DNA from: Paulinella micropora
Lineage: Eukaryota; Cercozoa; Imbricatea; Euglyphida
NCBI GenBank assembly: GCA_009731375.1
Contig: BJOX01000122.1
Span: forward strand, 604,872 to 668,871
Direction: 5' to 3'
DNA: 64,000 nt
Numbering within the stretch: position 1 is the stretch's first letter; every line of letters begins with the position of its first letter. The notes under the pieces were generated by a model. The model was given only the letters and a program-made list of their open reading frames with translations, was not told where the DNA came from and searched no databases. Positions 25,721 to 38,104 of this stretch are shown piece after piece. The position numbers and the translations under genes were made by a program.

Positions 25721-26110
25721 GATACACTGTTTAAAATCGGGTATGTGTGTATGTATGTATGTATGTATGTATGTATGTATGTATGCATGTGAAGATTTCC
25801 ATATATAGAACGTGTAGTAGGTTCGTGTGATACACTTTAAAATCGGGTATGTATGTATGTATGTATGTATGTATGTATGTATTTATGTATGTATTTGTGT
25901 GTATGTATGTATGTATGTGTGTGCGTATGTATGTATGTATGTATGTATGTATGTATGTGAAGATTTCCATATATAGAACGTGTAGTAGGTTCGTGTGATA
26001 CACTGTTTAAAATCGGGTGTGTATGTATGTATGTATGTATGTATCTATGTATGTATGTCTGTATGTCTGTATGTATGTGAGTATGTATGTATGTAAGAAT
26101 ACTATGTATG

Positions 26111-26141
<31 letters not shown>

Positions 26142-26160
26142 GTATACTATGTATGTATTT
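25721..26160. repeat. TTCGTGTGATACAC tiles in (ATGT)n
   Basis: Three tiles (about 25704, 25810 and 25982) with AGTAGGTTCGTGTGATACAC and TTTAAAATCGGGT, separated by ATGT repeats. Confidence 0.85.
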
Positions 26161-26465
<305 letters not shown>

Positions 26466-26763
26466 CCGTGCATGTATGTATGCATGTATGTATGTATGTA
26501 TGTATGTATGTATGTATGTATGTATGTATGTATATATGTATGTATGTATGCATGTACGTATGTATGTATGTATGTATGTATGTATGTATGTATGAATGTA
26601 TCTATGAATGTATGTATGTATGTATGCATGTATGTATGCATGTATGTATGCATTCATGTATGTATGTATGAATGTAATATAATATAATGTAATGTAATGT
26701 AATGTAATGTAATGTAATATAATATAAGTAACATAATTTAATGTAATGTAATATAATGTAATA
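26466..26763. repeat. (ATGT)n and (TAATG)n arrays
   Basis: ATGT repeats to about 26680, then the pentamer TAATG/TAATA. Confidence 0.9.
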
Positions 26764-27715
26764 TTATGTTATGTTATGTTATGTTATGTTATGCCATGTC
26801 ATGTTATGTTATGTTATGTTATGTTATGTTATGTCACGTTATGTTATGTTATGTTATGTTATGTCACGTTATGTCATGTTATGTTATGTTATGTTATGTT
26901 ATGTTATGTTATGCCATGTTATGCTATCTTATGTTATGTTATGTTACGTTACGTTACATTATATTATGTTATGTTATGTTATGTTATGTTACGTTATGTT
27001 ACGTTATGTTACGTTATGTTATGTTATGTTATCTTATGTTATGTTATGTCATGTCATGTCATGTTATGTTACGTTACGTTATGTTATGTTATGTTATGTT
27101 ATGTCATGTCATGTCATGTTATGTTATGTTATGTTATGTCATGTCATGTCATGTTATGTTGTGTTATGTTATGTTATTTTATGTTATGTTATGTTATGTT
27201 ATGTTACGTTACGTTGCGTTACGTTACGTTACGTTATGTTATGTTATGTTATGTTGTGTTGTGTTGTGTTATGTTATGTTATGTTATGTTATGTTATGTT
27301 ATGTTATGTTATGTTACGTTATGTTATGTTACGTTACGTTACGCTGTTACGTTATGTTATGTTATGTTATGTTATGTTATGTTATGTTATGTTATGTTAC
27401 GTTACGTTACGTTACGTTATGTTACGTTACGTTATGTTATGTTATGTCATGTTATGTCATGTTATGTTATGTTATGTTACGTTACGTTATGTTACGTTAC
27501 GTTACGTTACGTTACGTTATGTTATGTTATGTTATGTTATGTTATATTATATTATGTTATGTTATGTTACGTTACGTTACGTTACGACGTTACGTTATGT
27601 TGCGTTATGTATGTTATGTTATGTTATGTTACGTTACGTTACGTTACGTTACGTTACGTTATGTTACGTTACATTATGTTATGTTATGTTATGTTATGTT
27701 ATGTTATGTTATGTA
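26764..27715. repeat. (ATGTT)n pentanucleotide array
   Basis: About 950 bp of ATGTT with variant pentamers ACGTT, ATGTC and GTGTT in runs. Five is not a multiple of three and no variant creates a stop on the plus strand, so all three plus frames stay open for over 300 codons. No protein is implied. Confidence 0.95.
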
Positions 27716-28320
27716 TGTATGTATGTACGTATGTACGTACCTATGTATGTATGTATGTATGTATGTATGTATATATGTATGTATGTATTTATGTATGTAT
27801 GTAGATAGAAAAACTGCATGATAGTAATTTTCTCCGACCAGTTATGATACAGAAATTTTTTGGTGTGTATGTATGTATGTATGTATGATGTATGTATGTA
27901 TGTATGTAATGTATGTAATGTATGAATGTATGTATGTATGTATGTATGTATGTAAGTAATGTAATGTATGTATGTATGTATGTATGTATGTATGTATGTA
28001 TGTCATGTAATGTCATGTATGTATGTATGTATGTATGTATGTATGCATGTATGTATGTATGTATGTATGTATGTATGTATGTATGTATGTATGTATGTAT
28101 GTATGTATGTATAAAAAACTGCATGATAGTAATTTCCCACTCACTAGTTATGACGACAGAAAAATATGTGTATGTATGCATGTATGCATGTGAGTATGTA
28201 TGTATATACGTGTGTATATGTAGGTTGAAAAAACTGCATGATAATAATTTTCCACTCACTAGTTATGACACAGAAAGATTTCCCGGTTTGGTGTACGAAA
28301 TGGCGGCTCCAAAGGTAAAA

Positions 28321-28406
<86 letters not shown>

Positions 28407-28430
28407 TCATCAGTTGATCTTATCACTTAC
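27716..28430. repeat. (ATGT)n with ACTGCATGATAGTAAT tiles, then (ATCT)n
   Basis: Tiles at about 27809, 28115 and 28228 contain AACTGCATGATAGTAATTTT-type sequence and AGTTATGA-ACAGAAA. They are separated by ATGT repeats, followed by CTAT at 28319-28402. Confidence 0.85.
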
Positions 28431-28640
28431 TCTACGGAATGAACCAAGGCCACTTGAGGTGTCACTGACCCTCTCTTGGGCTTGATTTTTTGAAATGGGT
28501 GCCATCTGTCGACAGACAGAGAATTAGGGGATGGTGTGGGTGTGCTGGGCCCGTGGTGGGGTGCCTTATGTGTGCCTAGCCATACGCCTATAAGTCACAT
28601 GCCGAAATAGCGACGGGAAGCACAATCCTGTTCCCTCAGG
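28431..28640 (+). mobile_element. B-family copy, 5'-extended, cut by gap
   Basis: Extends B upstream with TTTTTTGAAATGGGTGCCAT and GACAGACAGAGAATTAGGGG, also present at 46121-46165. The 3' part is lost in the gap 28641-29445. Confidence 0.75.
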
Positions 28641-29456
28641 NNNNNNNNNNNNNNNNNNNNNNNNNNNNNNNNNNNNNNNNNNNNNNNNNNNNNNNNNNNN
28701 NNNNNNNNNNNNNNNNNNNNNNNNNNNNNNNNNNNNNNNNNNNNNNNNNNNNNNNNNNNNNNNNNNNNNNNNNNNNNNNNNNNNNNNNNNNNNNNNNNNN
28801 NNNNNNNNNNNNNNNNNNNNNNNNNNNNNNNNNNNNNNNNNNNNNNNNNNNNNNNNNNNNNNNNNNNNNNNNNNNNNNNNNNNNNNNNNNNNNNNNNNNN
28901 NNNNNNNNNNNNNNNNNNNNNNNNNNNNNNNNNNNNNNNNNNNNNNNNNNNNNNNNNNNNNNNNNNNNNNNNNNNNNNNNNNNNNNNNNNNNNNNNNNNN
29001 NNNNNNNNNNNNNNNNNNNNNNNNNNNNNNNNNNNNNNNNNNNNNNNNNNNNNNNNNNNNNNNNNNNNNNNNNNNNNNNNNNNNNNNNNNNNNNNNNNNN
29101 NNNNNNNNNNNNNNNNNNNNNNNNNNNNNNNNNNNNNNNNNNNNNNNNNNNNNNNNNNNNNNNNNNNNNNNNNNNNNNNNNNNNNNNNNNNNNNNNNNNN
29201 NNNNNNNNNNNNNNNNNNNNNNNNNNNNNNNNNNNNNNNNNNNNNNNNNNNNNNNNNNNNNNNNNNNNNNNNNNNNNNNNNNNNNNNNNNNNNNNNNNNN
29301 NNNNNNNNNNNNNNNNNNNNNNNNNNNNNNNNNNNNNNNNNNNNNNNNNNNNNNNNNNNNNNNNNNNNNNNNNNNNNNNNNNNNNNNNNNNNNNNNNNNN
29401 NNNNNNNNNNNNNNNNNNNNNNNNNNNNNNNNNNNNNNNNNNNNNCACGCAGGGCG

Positions 29457-29482
<26 letters not shown>

Positions 29483-29487
<5 letters not shown>

Positions 29488-30039
29488 GTCAGGCCAACCC
29501 CGCGCATGGCTCCTACTCGGTACGACTACCTCTGATTGGCTGCCTTGGACTGACTTGGTGTTCCGACGTGAGTTTAGTGACCAATGGATATGGCAAATGG
29601 TCACTACTCTCGACGTCGGCCCACTTATGTCACCGCTGCAGCTGGCCCGGTAGTCCTCCGTCGCCACTACCCAGTGGTGTCCTGACAAATGGGAAAGGTT
29701 CAGAGACTAGACGGGAGTGGGATCTTCCTGTGTGCGGGTAGGCACATAAGCAGGGAGATCTTAAGGTATAGTCCGGCCGCCGCGAAAGTGGTCGCCTTGG
29801 ATGAAGCTCGAGGGTTGGTGTACCCCTCGGGCCCGAGCCTTGGCGGGGCACGTGATCACGGACACGTGTCTGGGTTGGTTCTACGGCCCTCTAGCCAGGG
29901 AGGGTCGTAGAACCGTCAGACTGCACAAATTCGGGGCCTAGTGCCCATTCCCAGCCCGCTACCCAGTCGCCGATTGGCGGCGGGGTGGAATGGATGCCTA
30001 TGTCTTCGGATATGCAGAGCTGATAGACCAAACATATAT
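29483..30039 (+). mobile_element. D-family retroposon, longest copy
   Basis: GC-rich non-coding sequence ending in GCTGATAGACCAAACATAT then (ATCT)n, with 5'-truncated relatives at 17921 and 18398. It contains a strong hairpin: GGTTCTACGGCCCTC (about 29876) against GAGGGTCGTAGAACC (about 29900). No protein recognised on either strand. It may extend left into the gap. Confidence 0.6.
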
Positions 30040-30109
30040 ATCTATCTATCTATCTATCTATCTGTCTATCAATCCATCCATCCATGTATCTATCTATCTA
30101 TTTATCTAC

Positions 30110-30146
<37 letters not shown>

Positions 30147-30155
30147 CATCTATCC

Positions 30156-30222
<67 letters not shown>

Positions 30223-30251
30223 AATCCATCAATCCATCCATCCATCCATCC

Positions 30252-30293
<42 letters not shown>

Positions 30294-30350
30294 TTATCTA
30301 TGTAGTGTTGTTGATATTTAACACTGGCAAGGTGGTCATTCCAGGGGCGA

Positions 30351-30431
<81 letters not shown>
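30040..30431. repeat. (CTAT)n with TTGTTGATATTTAACACT tile
   Basis: CTAT/CCAT repeats. A tile at 30302-30350 (TAGTGTTGTTGATATTTAAC ... GTGGTCATTCCAGGGGCGA) is seen again at 32226, 32849, 33056 and 33224. Confidence 0.9.
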
Positions 30432-30650
30432 CTGGGTCCTCTGTAATGGAGGTGGGAGCTCGTTCTGCAAGGGGCGCTTATGGAACGAGCCCTGGCCCCG
30501 CCTGGTACTAGGGAGATTTGGTATCGCCTGTATCAGTCCCTTCCGTGCAAACATCACGGCTTAGCTGGGCATCGGGTTAATACTTTACCCACAGACTTCC
30601 TTGGTTGACGAAATCAGAAGCTCCTTTTTTCTGACATTAGTCGATATCTC

Positions 30651-30652
<2 letters not shown>
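30432..30652 (+). mobile_element. B-family copy, strongly 5'-truncated
   Basis: Begins at GGGTCCTCTGTAATGGAGG and keeps the shared 3' end, then (ATCT)n into the gap 30711-31466. Confidence 0.8.
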
Positions 30653-30710
<58 letters not shown>

Positions 30711-31466
30711 NNNNNNNNNNNNNNNNNNNNNNNNNNNNNNNNNNNNNNNNNNNNNNNNNNNNNNNNNNNNNNNNNNNNNNNNNNNNNNNNNNNNNNNNNN
30801 NNNNNNNNNNNNNNNNNNNNNNNNNNNNNNNNNNNNNNNNNNNNNNNNNNNNNNNNNNNNNNNNNNNNNNNNNNNNNNNNNNNNNNNNNNNNNNNNNNNN
30901 NNNNNNNNNNNNNNNNNNNNNNNNNNNNNNNNNNNNNNNNNNNNNNNNNNNNNNNNNNNNNNNNNNNNNNNNNNNNNNNNNNNNNNNNNNNNNNNNNNNN
31001 NNNNNNNNNNNNNNNNNNNNNNNNNNNNNNNNNNNNNNNNNNNNNNNNNNNNNNNNNNNNNNNNNNNNNNNNNNNNNNNNNNNNNNNNNNNNNNNNNNNN
31101 NNNNNNNNNNNNNNNNNNNNNNNNNNNNNNNNNNNNNNNNNNNNNNNNNNNNNNNNNNNNNNNNNNNNNNNNNNNNNNNNNNNNNNNNNNNNNNNNNNNN
31201 NNNNNNNNNNNNNNNNNNNNNNNNNNNNNNNNNNNNNNNNNNNNNNNNNNNNNNNNNNNNNNNNNNNNNNNNNNNNNNNNNNNNNNNNNNNNNNNNNNNN
31301 NNNNNNNNNNNNNNNNNNNNNNNNNNNNNNNNNNNNNNNNNNNNNNNNNNNNNNNNNNNNNNNNNNNNNNNNNNNNNNNNNNNNNNNNNNNNNNNNNNNN
31401 NNNNNNNNNNNNNNNNNNNNNNNNNNNNNNNNNNNNNNNNNNNNNNNNNNNNNNNNNNNNNNNNNN

Positions 31467-31600
31467 TTGGTATCGCCTGTATCAGTCCCTTCCGTGCAAA
31501 CATCACGGCTTAGCTGGGCATCGGGTTAATACTTTACCCACAGACTTCCTTGGTTGACGAAATCAGAAGCTCCTTTTTTCTGACATTAGTCGATATCTCA
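31467..31600 (+). mobile_element. B-family 3' end after gap
   Basis: Only the last 134 bp are visible. It carries the CCTTGGTTGACG variant shared with the 30432, 31798, 32335 and 47147 copies. Confidence 0.8.
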
Positions 31601-31730
31601 TCTATCTCTCTATCTATCTATCTATATTTATGTAGGACGTGTCAGAGGAGCATAGCAGTGTGTTAATCTACCTACTAACCTACCTACCTATCTACCTATC
31701 TATCTATCTATCAATCTATCTATCTATCTG

Positions 31731-31778
<48 letters not shown>

Positions 31779-31797
31779 CCTATCTATCTATCTATTT
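31601..31797. repeat. (ATCT)n with short spacer
   Basis: CTAT/CCTA repeats with a spacer near 31630 (GTAGGACGTGTCAGAGGAGC). Confidence 0.85.
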
Positions 31798-32225
31798 TGG
31801 TGTGGGTGTGCTGGGCCCGTGGCGGGGTGCCTTATGTGTGCCTAGCCATACGCCTATAAGTCACATGCCGAAATAGCGACGGGAAGCACAATCCTGTTCC
31901 CTCAGGGTGCCCTTTCTCGCTTGTGTGAGCCCGGAATAAAACCCACAGTGCTCTGTCGGTCTATACTAGACTGTCGAACAGTCTCGAAACTCCATCTGCT
32001 TACTGGGTCCTCTGTAATGGAGGTGGGAGCTCGTTCTGCAAGGGGCGCTTATGGAACGAGCCCTGGCCCCGCCTGGTACTAGGGAGCTTTGGTATCGCCT
32101 GTATCAGTCCCTTCCGTGCAAACATCACGGCTTAGCTGGGCATCGGGTTAATACTTTACCCACAGACTTCCTTGGTTGACGAAATCAGAAGCTCCTTTTT
32201 TCTGACACTAGTCGATATTTCATCT
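31798..32225 (+). mobile_element. B-family copy
   Basis: Almost full length (about 428 bp), beginning at GGTGTGGGTGTGCTGGGCC and ending at CATCT, then directly the GTAGTGTTGTTGATATTTA tile. Confidence 0.85.
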
Positions 32226-32287
32226 AGGTAGTGTTGTTGATATTTAACACTGGCAATGTGGTCATTACAGGGGCGATCCATCCATCC

Positions 32288-32318
<31 letters not shown>

Positions 32319-32334
32319 CAGATTTTTTTTTTTA
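32226..32334. repeat. Tile plus (ATCT)n
   Basis: The tile GTAGTGTTGTTGATATTTAA ... ATTACAGGGGCGA, then CCAT/CTAT and a T run that abuts the next B copy. Confidence 0.8.
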
Positions 32335-32675
32335 GCGACGGGAAGCACAATCCTGTTCCCTCAGGGTGCCCTTTCTCGCTTGTTGAGCCCGGAATAAAAC
32401 CCACAGTGCTCTGTCGGTTTATACTAGACTGTCGAACAGTCTCGAAACTCCATCTGCTTACTGGGCCCTCTGTAATGGAGGTGGGAGCTCGTTCTGCAAG
32501 GGGCGCTTATGGAACGAGCCCTGGCCCCGCCTGGTACTAGGGAGCTTTGGTATTGCCTGTATCAGTCCCTTCCGTGCAAACATCACGGCTTAGCTGGGCA
32601 TCGGGTCAATACTTTACAGACTTCCTTGGTTGACGAAATCAGAAACTCCTTTTTTCTGATATTAGTCGATATCTC

Positions 32676-32678
<3 letters not shown>
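32335..32678 (+). mobile_element. B-family copy
   Basis: Begins at AGCGACGGGAAGCAC. It has a 6-bp deletion at TTTACAGACTTCC (others read TTTACCCACAGACTTCC) and ends in CATCT(ATCT)n. Confidence 0.85.
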
Positions 32679-32742
<64 letters not shown>

Positions 32743-32765
32743 AATCTATCTATCAATCTATCTAC

Positions 32766-32822
<57 letters not shown>

Positions 32823-32897
32823 CATCTATCTATCTATCTATTTATCTAGGTAGTGTTGTTGATATTCAACACTGGCAAGGTGGTCATTCAGGGGCGA

Positions 32898-32969
<72 letters not shown>

Positions 32970-32998
32970 CATCCATCCATCCATCCATCCATCTATCC

Positions 32999-33044
<46 letters not shown>

Positions 33045-33109
33045 ATATTTATCTAGGTAGTGTTGTTGATATTCAACACTGGCAAGGTTGTCATTACAGG
33101 GGCGAAATG

Positions 33110-33159
<50 letters not shown>

Positions 33160-33285
33160 CATCTATCCATCTATCCATCCATCCATCTATCCATCTATCT
33201 ATCTACCTATCTATCTATTTATCTAGGTAGTGTTGTTGATATTTAACACTGGCAAGGTGGTCATTACAGGGGCGAAATGTAGGAA
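32679..33285. repeat. (ATCT)n with three 50-bp tiles
   Basis: CTAT blocks separated by the tile GTAGTGTTGTTGATATT(C/T)AACACTGGCAAGG at about 32849, 33056 and 33224. This is a higher-order repeat of about 170-205 bp. Confidence 0.9.
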
Positions 33286-33890
<605 letters not shown>

Positions 33891-34413
33891 AGAGAGACAA
33901 TCGCGTGGACCACTTCGCGTAACGGGACATTCTTCTTCTTCTTCTTCTTCTTCTTCTTCTTCTTCTTCTTCTTCTTCTTCTTCTTCTCCTTCTTTTTCTT
34001 CTTCTTCTTCTTCTTCTTTTTCTTCTTCTTCTTCTTCTTCTTCTTCACTTCTTTTTTACCTTTTGATTTTTCTGAGACTCTCTCTCTCTCTCTCTCTCTC
34101 TCCGTCTTTTTTTTTATTTTTTTATTTATTTTTTTTATTATTATTATTTTTTTTAAACCCTGCCTTTGTATTCATTCTTACTAGCTCTCGATCTCCTTTT
34201 CCTTTCTTAGTTCCTCAATTTGCCTTTTTCTTGTTCTCTCTCTTTTGATTTTCCTCTAACTTTTTTTTCTTTGATTTCACGGCTTTAATTTTTTTTGTTT
34301 TCCTCTCTTTTTACGCTTCATTCTGTTTTCCGTTATTGTATCATAAGTTTCTTTGATACCACTGGCTTCCATTCTATCTCTGCTGCTTTCCACTCAGCTC
34401 TACGAGCGGCAAA
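33891..34413. repeat. (TTC)n and T-rich sequence
   Basis: TTC repeats to about 34046, CT and T runs, then about 270 bp of T-rich unique sequence. No gene recognised. Confidence 0.8.
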
Positions 34414-34560
34414 TATTGCTGTTGACATTCAAGACAACAAAAAAAATTGATTTTTCTGTTTTGGTTGGAATTTCAGTTTTGGTTGGAATTTTGATTTTGG
34501 GTGAAAATTTGAATTTTTCAAATTAACGGCTNNNNNNNNNNAAGAGAGAGAGAGAGAGAG

Positions 34561-34597
<37 letters not shown>

Positions 34598-34616
34598 TAC
34601 AGAGAGAGAGAGAGAG

Positions 34617-34647
<31 letters not shown>

Positions 34648-34732
34648 AGAAAAGAAGAAAAAGAGAAAGAGAGATAGATAGCGAGAGAGAGAGAGAGAGA
34701 GAGAGGAGAGATAGATAGATAGATAGATATAT

Positions 34733-34777
<45 letters not shown>

Positions 34778-34840
34778 AAACGCTATTCAGTCTGCTGCTT
34801 GAGTCGTTCTTGAGGGAAAAAAAAAAAAAAAGAAAAAAAA

Positions 34841-34874
<34 letters not shown>

Positions 34875-35711
34875 GGNNNNNNNNNNNNNNNNNNNNNNNN
34901 NNNNNNNNNNNNNNNNNNNNNNNNNNNNNNNNNNNNNNNNNNNNNNNNNNNNNNNNNNNNNNNNNNNNNNNNNNNNNNNNNNNNNNNNNNNNNNNNNNNN
35001 NNNNNNNNNNNNNNNNNNNNNNNNNNNNNNNNNNNNNNNNNNNNNNNNNNNNNNNNNNNNNNNNNNNNNNNNNNNNNNNNNNNNNNNNNNNNNNNNNNNN
35101 NNNNNNNNNNNNNNNNNNNNNNNNNNNNNNNNNNNNNNNNNNNNNNNNNNNNNNNNNNNNNNNNNNNNNNNNNNNNNNNNNNNNNNNNNNNNNNNNNNNN
35201 NNNNNNNNNNNNNNNNNNNNNNNNNNNNNNNNNNNNNNNNNNNNNNNNNNNNNNNNNNNNNNNNNNNNNNNNNNNNNNNNNNNNNNNNNNNNNNNNNNNN
35301 NNNNNNNNNNNNNNNNNNNNNNNNNNNNNNNNNNNNNNNNNNNNNNNNNNNNNNNNNNNNNNNNNNNNNNNNNNNNNNNNNNNNNNNNNNNNNNNNNNNN
35401 NNNNNNNNNNNNNNNNNNNNNNNNNNNNNNNNNNNNNNNNNNNNNNNNNNNNNNNNNNNNNNNNNNNNNNTTTTTCTGTTTTGGTTGGAATTTCAGTTTT
35501 GGTTGGAATTTTGATTTTGGGTGAAAATTTGAATTTTTCAAATTAACGGCTATATTCGTCCGCAAAATATCGTAAATTTTCGCGAAATGTTACAGTTAAA
35601 TTTGAAAATTTGAATTTTTGTCACAAAAATGAAAAACTGTCACAAAAATGAAAATCTGACACAAAAATGAAAAACTAATTTTTGTTGTTGTCTTGAATGT
35701 CAACAGCAATA
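34414..35711. mobile_element. Terminal-inverted-repeat element, gapped
   Basis: Begins TATTGCTGTTGACATTCAAG (34414) and ends with its exact reverse complement (to 35711). At least 26 bp are identical, with further AT-rich similarity inward. Inside, an approximately 80-bp block (TTTTTCTGTTTTGGTTGGAA ... AATTAACGGCT) occurs on both sides of the gaps (34450-34531 and 35471-35550), perhaps an assembly duplication. Between lie GA-rich repeats (34542-34876) and the gap 34877-35470. No transposase is visible, so it looks like a non-autonomous or decayed DNA transposon; no convincing target-site duplication was found. Confidence 0.55.
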
Positions 35712-37260
35712 CTTTATTAGTTGAAACAGTGTTGAAGTTCCGTAAAACCCACTCAGTCTGGTCCGCAAAATCACTAGAATTTTGGGCAGATATGTTACCG
35801 ACAACTCTAAGTGAACTACTGACCGCTAATCATCCCGAATCTGCATGATCCAAGGCCGGCCGATCCGGCATTACTCAAAGCGGTCACTGATCGAATTTAT
35901 CATAGTATAATAGCTTGATTTGAAATCATATGTAGTTGGCTGCCCATCAAAAGTCTAATAAATGACCGCGAAGTTTTCACTTAATTTCACACAATCTGTT
36001 TCTATCCCTCTCCCCCTAAGGGAGAGTCCAACTAACTGAAGCAAAACTTGAAAAAGGTCAACACCCTTTTCCGTTTGGATTTTCGGTGGCAAGGTGCCGG
36101 TCAAAACCTCAATAAAATCAAAGCGAGAAAAACGTGCCTGACAACTTTAGCTTTTCGTGAACCTCATGAAAAGGCTTTCAGCAAACTAGAGCAAACCCCG
36201 TTCAACTTTTGTTAGCGATTCCAGATGTAACCAAAACAGCTACTCTGACACTTAGTCGTTCCTCAACGGTAGAGGGGCAGACCAAGCATAAGAATCAAGT
36301 AACGACAAGCCGGACGACATTTAATGCCACGATGTATTGTGCGGGTCGGCTGACACAACCGTGACTTCAAATGCTTCGTTTGTCAAAACTACCGTGACGG
36401 AGGCTAAAAGTAATTTAAAATCGGCGATTGCAAATTCTAAATCCGGCAGCCTCCGGTGATCTGAAGAATTTAACCTGCCTGTATATGTTTAATTATTTTT
36501 GAACCTGCGAATCGGAGCCGCGTAAAGACCCCAAGCCGGGGAGCCCGGGTAATAATACATATGACTTCAATCATCAAGTTGCCCCCACCTGCTTGCATAC
36601 CCCTGCACACAAAACGTCTCAAGAAAAAGCATATTAATATAAAGTGATACCCAGGAAGCGCATCAACAAAAATTCCCGCCCCATGCTTTCAAGTTTTCTC
36701 TCGACCATCCACCGTGACCCGGCGTTTTTGCTAAGAAAATGTCCGAACACCAGGCTTGAAAACTGAGGAAATTTTCTCATGATTAATATATCCTGATTTT
36801 ATTAGCAACTCCAGATTGTTACAATAATAGTTCACGATATTAATACTAGTTAATATTAATAACAGATAACTGTCCTAACGATATGAAGACTGAGGAACTT
36901 ATGATACCTAAAGTAGGGACTCCGTAATCTCCAGACCAAGAATAACCGACAGCCTCGGACCGGAACGGTAAGTATTGTGATTATGTACAGGGTGGGCCGG
37001 CATAGTGACTCGGAACAGAAACGATCAGATCAGCGATTCCCGGAAGCGTCTTGAAAAAAGCTGAAATGGTGAGCCCTGACCGCTCAGAATCTCAAGGCTG
37101 GAGTGAGATTCATCCGTTCGAGTGGCGGTAACTCAGTCCGAGTGCGGCTTACTATGATATATTAATACTATGATTATTGATATTATCAATAAATTTTTTT
37201 TTGTAGTATTAAAAACGCAAGCACTCCCAGTTTTAATAGAATACTTGCCACTCGTAGAGC
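35712..37260. other. Unrecognised single-copy region
   Basis: About 1.5 kb free of microsatellites, with many stops in all frames. I see no protein motif, no tRNA and no copy elsewhere in the window. Intron, UTR or a decayed transposon are all possible. Confidence 0.5.
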
Positions 37261-37623
37261 TGAGTGGGAAGCAGAAGAGATAAAATAGAAGAGGTAAGAG
37301 GAAAGAGAAGAGGACTCGGAACGAGAAGAGGAAGGAGAAGAGGAAGGAGAAGCCTGAGGAAGGAGAAGAGGAAGGAGAAGAGGAAGGAGAAGAGGAAGGA
37401 GGAAGAGGAAGAAGAAGTGGAAGGAGAAGAGGAAGGAGAAGAGGAATGAGAAGACGAGAGGAATGAGAAGACGAGAGGAAGGAGAAGAGGAAGGAGTAGA
37501 GGAAGAAGAGGAAGAAAAAGAGGAAGAAGAAGAGGAAGGAGAGGAGGAAGGAGAGGAGGAAGGAGAAGAGGAAGGAGAGAAGGTAGGAGATGAGACAGGA
37601 GAAGAGGCAGGAGAAGAGGCAGG

Positions 37624-37680
<57 letters not shown>

Positions 37681-37780
37681 AGAGGAAGAAGAAAGGAAGA
37701 AGAACTAAGGAAGAGGAAGAAGAAGAGGAAGAAAGGAAGAAGAAGAGGAAGAAGAAGAGGAAGAAGAAGAGGAAGAAGAG

Positions 37781-37819
<39 letters not shown>

Positions 37820-37956
37820 AAAGAAGAGGAAGAAGAAGAGGAAGAAGAGGAAAAAGAAGAGGAAGAAGAAGAGGAAGAACTCAAGAGGAAGAAGAAGAGG
37901 AAGAGGAGGAAGAAGTAGTCTTAGAAGAAGAAGAAGAAGAAGAAGAAGAAGAAGAA

Positions 37957-38012
<56 letters not shown>

Positions 38013-38104
38013 CGAGGAAGAAGAAGAGGAAGAAGAGGAAGAAAAAGAGGAAGAAGAAGAGGAAGGAGAAGAGGAAGAAGAAGAGGAGAGAGAGAGAGAA
38101 GAGA
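37261..38104. repeat. (GGAAGA)n / (GAA)n array
   Basis: Purine-rich GGAGAAGA and GAAGAAGAG repeats. On the minus strand the frame stays open from the LRR gene's last exon through this array, so the true 3' end of that gene cannot be read off. Confidence 0.9.

Noticed and set aside
26766-27821. A 350-residue frame of LCYVM repeats
   Set aside because: Pentanucleotide repeat open equally in three frames; no start context or domain.
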